Shown piece by piece: positions 13,012 to 16,116 of a stretch of 16,116 nt of DNA. The stretch lies in NCBI GenBank assembly GCA_025358395.1, contig JANYJT010000123.1, positions 1 through 16,116 of the forward strand, written 5' to 3'. Both the position numbers and the translations under genes were made by a program. The notes under the pieces are model-generated. The model made no database searches. It worked only from the letters and a program-made list of their open reading frames with translations, and was not told where the DNA came from. Position 1 is the stretch's first letter. Every line of letters starts with the position of its first letter. This stretch comes from Bacteroidia bacterium (GTDB taxonomy: Bacteria > Bacteroidota > Bacteroidia > Bacteroidales > Prolixibacteraceae).

Positions 13012-14397
13012 ATGAACCTCCTCGCCGCTGAACCCTATAAAATCAAAATGGTAGAACCAATTTACCGCAGCACGCGCGCAGAACGGGAAAAGTGGATCAG
13101 GGAAGCAAAATACAACCTATTTAATCTCAGGAGTGAACAGGTATATATTGACCTTTTGACCGATAGCGGTACCGGAGCCATGAGCGATTCTCAATGGGCT
13201 GCCATCATGACCGGCGATGAGAGTTATGCCGGATCCTCTTCCTTTTACCACTTGAAAGAGACGATAAAAAATATGTTCGGATTCGACTATTTACTTCCAA
13301 CGCACCAGGGCCGGGCCGCAGAAAATGTGCTTTTTTCAGTGTTGGTCAAGGATGGAGACTTCATTCCGGGCAATTCCCATTTCGACACCACCAAGGGACA
13401 CATAGAATTTCGGCATGCTACAGCGGTTGATTGCACCATCATGGAATCTCTTGACCCCGAAAACCTTCATCCATTTAAAGGGAATGTGGATCTGGAACAA
13501 CTCAAAAATGTGCTGGATACTCATCCAAAGGATCATATTCCTTTTATCATCCTCACGTTGACATGCAACTCCTCGGGTGGTCAGCCGGTGTCTATGGAGA
13601 ATATCCGGGAAGTTAAAGCCCTGGCCGACCAGTACGACATCCCACTCGTTTTTGATTCGGCCAGGTTTGCCGAAAATGCCTGGTTTATTTCTCGCCGTGA
13701 AGCCGGATATGAAAGAAAAACCATCTCTGAAATTGTATTGGAAATGTTTTCCTATGCTGATGCCATGACCATGAGCAGCAAGAAAGATGGAATCGTCAAC
13801 ATTGGCGGCTTCATAGCCACCAGGAACAAAGAATGGTACGATCAGGCATGTACTTTTAACATCATGTTCGAAGGTTTTGTCACCTACGGCGGAATGGCAG
13901 GCCGCGACATGAATGCCCTTGCCGTCGGACTCAGGGAGGTCGTCGAAGATGATTACCTCACCAGCAGGATCGGACAGGTACAATACCTTGGAGAACAGCT
14001 TTCCGGGTACGGAATTTCAGTACAAAAACCCTATGGTGGTCATGCCATTTTTGTTGACGCGAAAGCATTCCTGCCAAATGTTTGCCAGGAGGAGTTTATC
14101 GCACAAACGTTATCCATCGAACTATACCTTGAAGCTGGCATTCGCGCGGTTGAGGTTGGAACTTTAATGGCAGACCGTGATCCTCAAACCCGCGAAAACC
14201 GATATCCAAAACTTGAATTTATGCGCCTGGCCATTCCCCGGAGGGTTTACACAAATCTCCATCTCGAAGTGGTGGCCGCCGCCTTGAAAAATGTATTCGA
14301 CCGACGCCTTACGATCACTTCCGGATATGAAATTGTTAAGGAAGCGTCCATACTCAGGCACTTTACCATCGAACTGGAACCGGTAAGAATGTGCTAA
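13012..14397 (+). CDS. tnaA: tryptophanase (tryptophan indole-lyase)
   Basis: A PLP enzyme of 461 residues that splits L-tryptophan into indole, pyruvate and ammonia. Beta-eliminating lyase signatures run throughout: YIDLLTDSGTGAMS (45-58), PTHQGRAAEN, GGQPVSMEN, FDSARFAENAWF, the PLP lysine in MTMSSKKDG (Lys257), TYGGMAGRDM, and IPRRVYT. Tyrosine phenol-lyase is the close alternative, but three diagnostic places favour tryptophanase: Asp125 in FDTT (Thr in TPL), Val382 in AVEVG (the phenol-binding Arg in TPL), and His450 in LRHFT (Phe in TPL). It lies 226 nt after hydC behind a likely terminator, so it is probably a separate unit. Its final residues Met-Cys and TAA stop are coded by the first units of the 8-bp repeat array, so its C-terminus has been shaped by a repeat. 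Confidence 0.94.
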   Translation: MNLLAAEPYKIKMVEPIYRSTRAEREKWIREAKYNLFNLRSEQVYIDLLTDSGTGAMSDSQWAAIMTGDESYAGSSSFYHLKETIKNMFGFDYLLPTHQGRAAENVLFSVLVKDGDFIPGNSHFDTTKGHIEFRHATAVDCTIMESLDPENLHPFKGNVDLEQLKNVLDTHPKDHIPFIILTLTCNSSGGQPVSMENIREVKALADQYDIPLVFDSARFAENAWFISRREAGYERKTISEIVLEMFSYADAMTMSSKKDGIVNIGGFIATRNKEWYDQACTFNIMFEGFVTYGGMAGRDMNALAVGLREVVEDDYLTSRIGQVQYLGEQLSGYGISVQKPYGGHAIFVDAKAFLPNVCQEEFIAQTLSIELYLEAGIRAVEVGTLMADRDPQTRENRYPKLEFMRLAIPRRVYTNLHLEVVAAALKNVFDRRLTITSGYEIVKEASILRHFTIELEPVRMC

Positions 14398-14568
14398 TGT
14401 GCTAATGTGCTAATGTGCTAATATGCTAATGTGCTAATTAAAAAGCAGTGGAACAATTACCTTGATTTTATGAAGATGATTAGTCATATTGCAGGTAAAC
14501 TTCCCATTTCTCTCATGAGTACATAAACATATTAGCACATTAGCACATTAGCACATTAGCACATTCTT
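14385..14568. repeat. 41-bp perfect inverted repeat made of 8-bp units, around a 102-nt loop
   Basis: Left arm 14385-14425 and right arm 14528-14568 are exact reverse complements. The left side consists of six GTGCTAAT units (14391-14438, the fifth being ATGCTAAT); the right side has four ATTAGCAC units (14531-14562). The arms also match outside the units (AAGA at one end, ATG at the other). The left arm covers the last tnaA codons; the right arm ends six bases before the -7 box of the next gene. It could act as a strong transcript-end hairpin. The 102-nt loop contains no gene that I can support. Confidence 0.9.
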
Positions 14569-14573
14569 TTTGT

Positions 14574-14581
14574 TATATTTG
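14574..14581 (+). promoter_or_regulatory. -7 promoter element of the outer-membrane barrel gene
   Basis: TATATTTG matches the Bacteroidetes -7 consensus TAnnTTTG exactly and lies 39 nt before the ATG at 14621, a normal leader length. The best -33 candidate is TTAG at 14548-14551 (one mismatch, 22 bp spacing), which lies within the right arm of the inverted repeat, so promoter and repeat may overlap. Confidence 0.5.
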
Positions 14582-14620
14582 TAAATAAAAATGAATATTT
14601 GCTAATTATTATTCTGTTTT

Positions 14621-16116
14621 ATGGGCAGAATTTTTTGCATTTCAGCACTCCTTTTTCTGTGCACCGTACCTATACCTGGCCTGAGTTTTCTGATTAAATC
14701 TTCCTTTGCCCTTGAAAAATTCCCGCTTATCAAAGGAAAGGTTATTGACGCTGAAACCAGGTCAACCATCGAATTTGCCACCATTTCGCTTTTCCAGAAT
14801 CCGGACAGTTTGCCGGTTCAGATGACTGCAACGAATTCGAAAGGGGAATTTAATCTAACCAATCTCAAAGCTGGAAGATATACGATCACTGTTCATTTTA
14901 TGGGATTCAAAAAATTCAAATCCCAGCCATTTAATCTGGCAGACAAAGTCAATGAATTGCTCCTGGAGAACATCCCACTTGAAATTGAATCACAGGCCAT
15001 TAAAGAAGTCTCAATTATATCAAACGCAGGAAAGCCCACTTATCAGCTCGACAAGAAAACCATTTATGTTGAAAACCAGTTGTCTGGTGCCGGTGGATCA
15101 GCTTCCGACCTTTTGTTCAAACTACCGTCGGTCACTCAAAGTCCGGATGGAAATATTGCAATACACGGCAACTCCAATCTCCTGGTATACATCAACGGGA
15201 AACCGACATCCTTGAAGGGATCCCAGTTACTGGAAAGCACATCTGCCACTGAAGTTAAGAAAATTGAACTGATCACCAGTCCATCAGCCAAATACGATGC
15301 CTCCGGCTCAGGGGGTATTATCAACCTGATCACGAAAAAAAGCACTTTGGACGGATTGAATGGAATTATTCAAGCGTCAACGGATCATTTGGGAGGATAT
15401 GCTTCGGATCTGTTGCTGAATTACAAATACGACAAATTCAGCTTTTTCTCCGGCATTGACAACAATCGCAGAAGGAATAAAGGAGATCTGGACTATGTGA
15501 CCAATTATCTGAAGGATAATATTCGCTTTACACAATCCGGTATCCAAAAATCGCAACGAACCAACACCGGATTCAGGAGTGGAATGGACTATCAGCCTTC
15601 TAGTGATGACAAAATTTCGGTGAGCGGCAATGCCGGAATTTTTGAAACAAAAAACAATGGAGATTGGCAAACAGAGAAATGGTTGCTTCTGCAAAGTATT
15701 GAAAGCAGAAATAGCGCAACGAATGGAAATATCCGTCAAGGTCACTATGGTGGAGCAGATATTACCTACGAACACCAATTCGGCTCCCTGAATAAATCCT
15801 TCTCTGTATCGGCGCTCTGGAATACACTCAACTACAACGACAATTACCTCAACCTGATCACTGAGTTAACAGGGGAAGAACTGATGCTGCAGTCTACTCA
15901 ATTGAATAAGAAATTCAACAATAGCCAAATCAATGCGGACTTTATCACACCATCCGGAAAATCGAGCAGCCTGGAATTTGGTTTCCAGCTATCTGCCAAT
16001 GAGGAGAATGAGACCTATGAATCTAATCTAAGTAGCCCATCATCACCAACAATTACAAAACAGTCCAACCATTTCAATGAGGTAATTGGCGCAGGATATG
16101 GAACCTGGCAGTACAA
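14621..16116 (+). CDS. outer-membrane beta-barrel / TonB-dependent-receptor-like protein, 5' part (3' end outside window)
   Basis: The frame is open from the first ATG after an in-frame stop (14603-14605) to the window end, giving 498 residues. Residues 1 to about 30 look like a signal peptide (MGRIFCISALLFLCTVPIPG...SSFA). Residues about 36-115 form a CarboxypepD_reg-like beta-sandwich (LIKGKVIDAETRSTIEFATI, NSKGEFNLTNLKAGRYTITV). A plug-like domain follows (ASDLLFKLPSVTQSPDGNIA, LLVYINGKPTSL, VKKIELITSPSAKYDASGSG, GIINLITKK), then alternating polar and hydrophobic strands typical of a barrel (YKYDKFSFFSGIDNNRRRNKG onward). This is the architecture of the Bacteroidetes outer membrane beta-barrel family related to TonB-dependent receptors; no clear TonB box is seen. 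The substrate is unknown and no SusD partner is in view. It has its own promoter and no evident link to the hydrogenase genes. Confidence 0.88.
   Translation, partial: MGRIFCISALLFLCTVPIPGLSFLIKSSFALEKFPLIKGKVIDAETRSTIEFATISLFQNPDSLPVQMTATNSKGEFNLTNLKAGRYTITVHFMGFKKFKSQPFNLADKVNELLLENIPLEIESQAIKEVSIISNAGKPTYQLDKKTIYVENQLSGAGGSASDLLFKLPSVTQSPDGNIAIHGNSNLLVYINGKPTSLKGSQLLESTSATEVKKIELITSPSAKYDASGSGGIINLITKKSTLDGLNGIIQASTDHLGGYASDLLLNYKYDKFSFFSGIDNNRRRNKGDLDYVTNYLKDNIRFTQSGIQKSQRTNTGFRSGMDYQPSSDDKISVSGNAGIFETKNNGDWQTEKWLLLQSIESRNSATNGNIRQGHYGGADITYEHQFGSLNKSFSVSALWNTLNYNDNYLNLITELTGEELMLQSTQLNKKFNNSQINADFITPSGKSSSLEFGFQLSANEENETYESNLSSPSSPTITKQSNHFNEVIGAGYGTWQY

Noticed and set aside
13336..13983. 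215-residue minus-strand open frame inside tnaA, and a similar 195-residue one at 8511-9098 inside hydB
   Set aside because: Both lie fully antisense to well-conserved genes and show no recognisable domain; they are by-products of codon use on the other strand.
13012..14397. Tyrosine phenol-lyase
   Set aside because: Asp125, Val382 and His450 match tryptophanase at the positions that separate the two enzymes; the phenol-binding arginine is absent.

Overview
The window looks like a chromosome segment from an anaerobic, fermentative member of the Bacteroidetes (Bacteroidales-like). The evidence is gene content (an IspH, ATP-type PfkA and tryptophanase of the kind seen there, and an outer-membrane barrel receptor with a CarboxypepD_reg-like N-terminal domain), a lack of clear Shine-Dalgarno sequences, a TAnnTTTG-type -7 element before the barrel gene, and palindromic or short-unit tandem repeats between genes. 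Genus cannot be told from this sequence alone.

Layout. (1) 2-1746, plus strand: the 3' part of ispH, then pfkA. (2) 1743-1795: a perfect 26-bp-arm palindrome that supplies the stop codons of two convergent genes. (3) 1792-3904, minus strand: a two-gene operon, read from 3904 downwards, coding for a tandem-PAS protein and a SpoIIE/PP2C-type phosphatase whose reading frames overlap by 8 nt. (4) 3905-4158: an AT-rich divergent control region with a 20-bp palindrome. (5) 4159-7965, plus strand: a tightly packed run of six genes for a DRTGG protein, an RsbW-like ATPase, a hydrogenase-like iron-sulfur sensor, a second DRTGG protein, a PHP-domain protein and a GHKL ATPase. (6) 8043-12785: a small thioredoxin-fold ferredoxin, then hydB, hydA and hydC, the subunits of a trimeric [FeFe] hydrogenase of the NAD(H)/ferredoxin (electron-bifurcating, group A3-like) type. 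hydC is split from hydA by four palindromes at exact 60-bp period. (7) 13012-14397: tryptophanase. (8) 14621 to the end: the 5' part of an outer-membrane beta-barrel protein.

How they fit together. HydABC would reoxidise NADH and reduced ferredoxin from glycolysis (to which PfkA contributes) by making H2. The genes around it look like a signalling module for this enzyme: a sensory hydrogenase homologue (HydS/HfsB-like) that keeps the four cubane cysteines but has changed residues around the diiron site, a separate tandem-PAS protein, a PP2C phosphatase, an RsbW-like kinase and two DRTGG proteins. This resembles a partner-switching circuit, but no STAS antagonist and no sigma factor are visible here. 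The PAS part, which in many HydS/HfsB proteins is fused to the hydrogenase, appears here as a separate gene in the divergent operon.

The second theme is repeats. The sequences after pfkA, hydA and tnaA each start inside the end of the gene and provide its stop codon, and a further repeat family (AGTACTTAA/GGAGTACTT units) occurs both inside the regulatory operon and after hydC.
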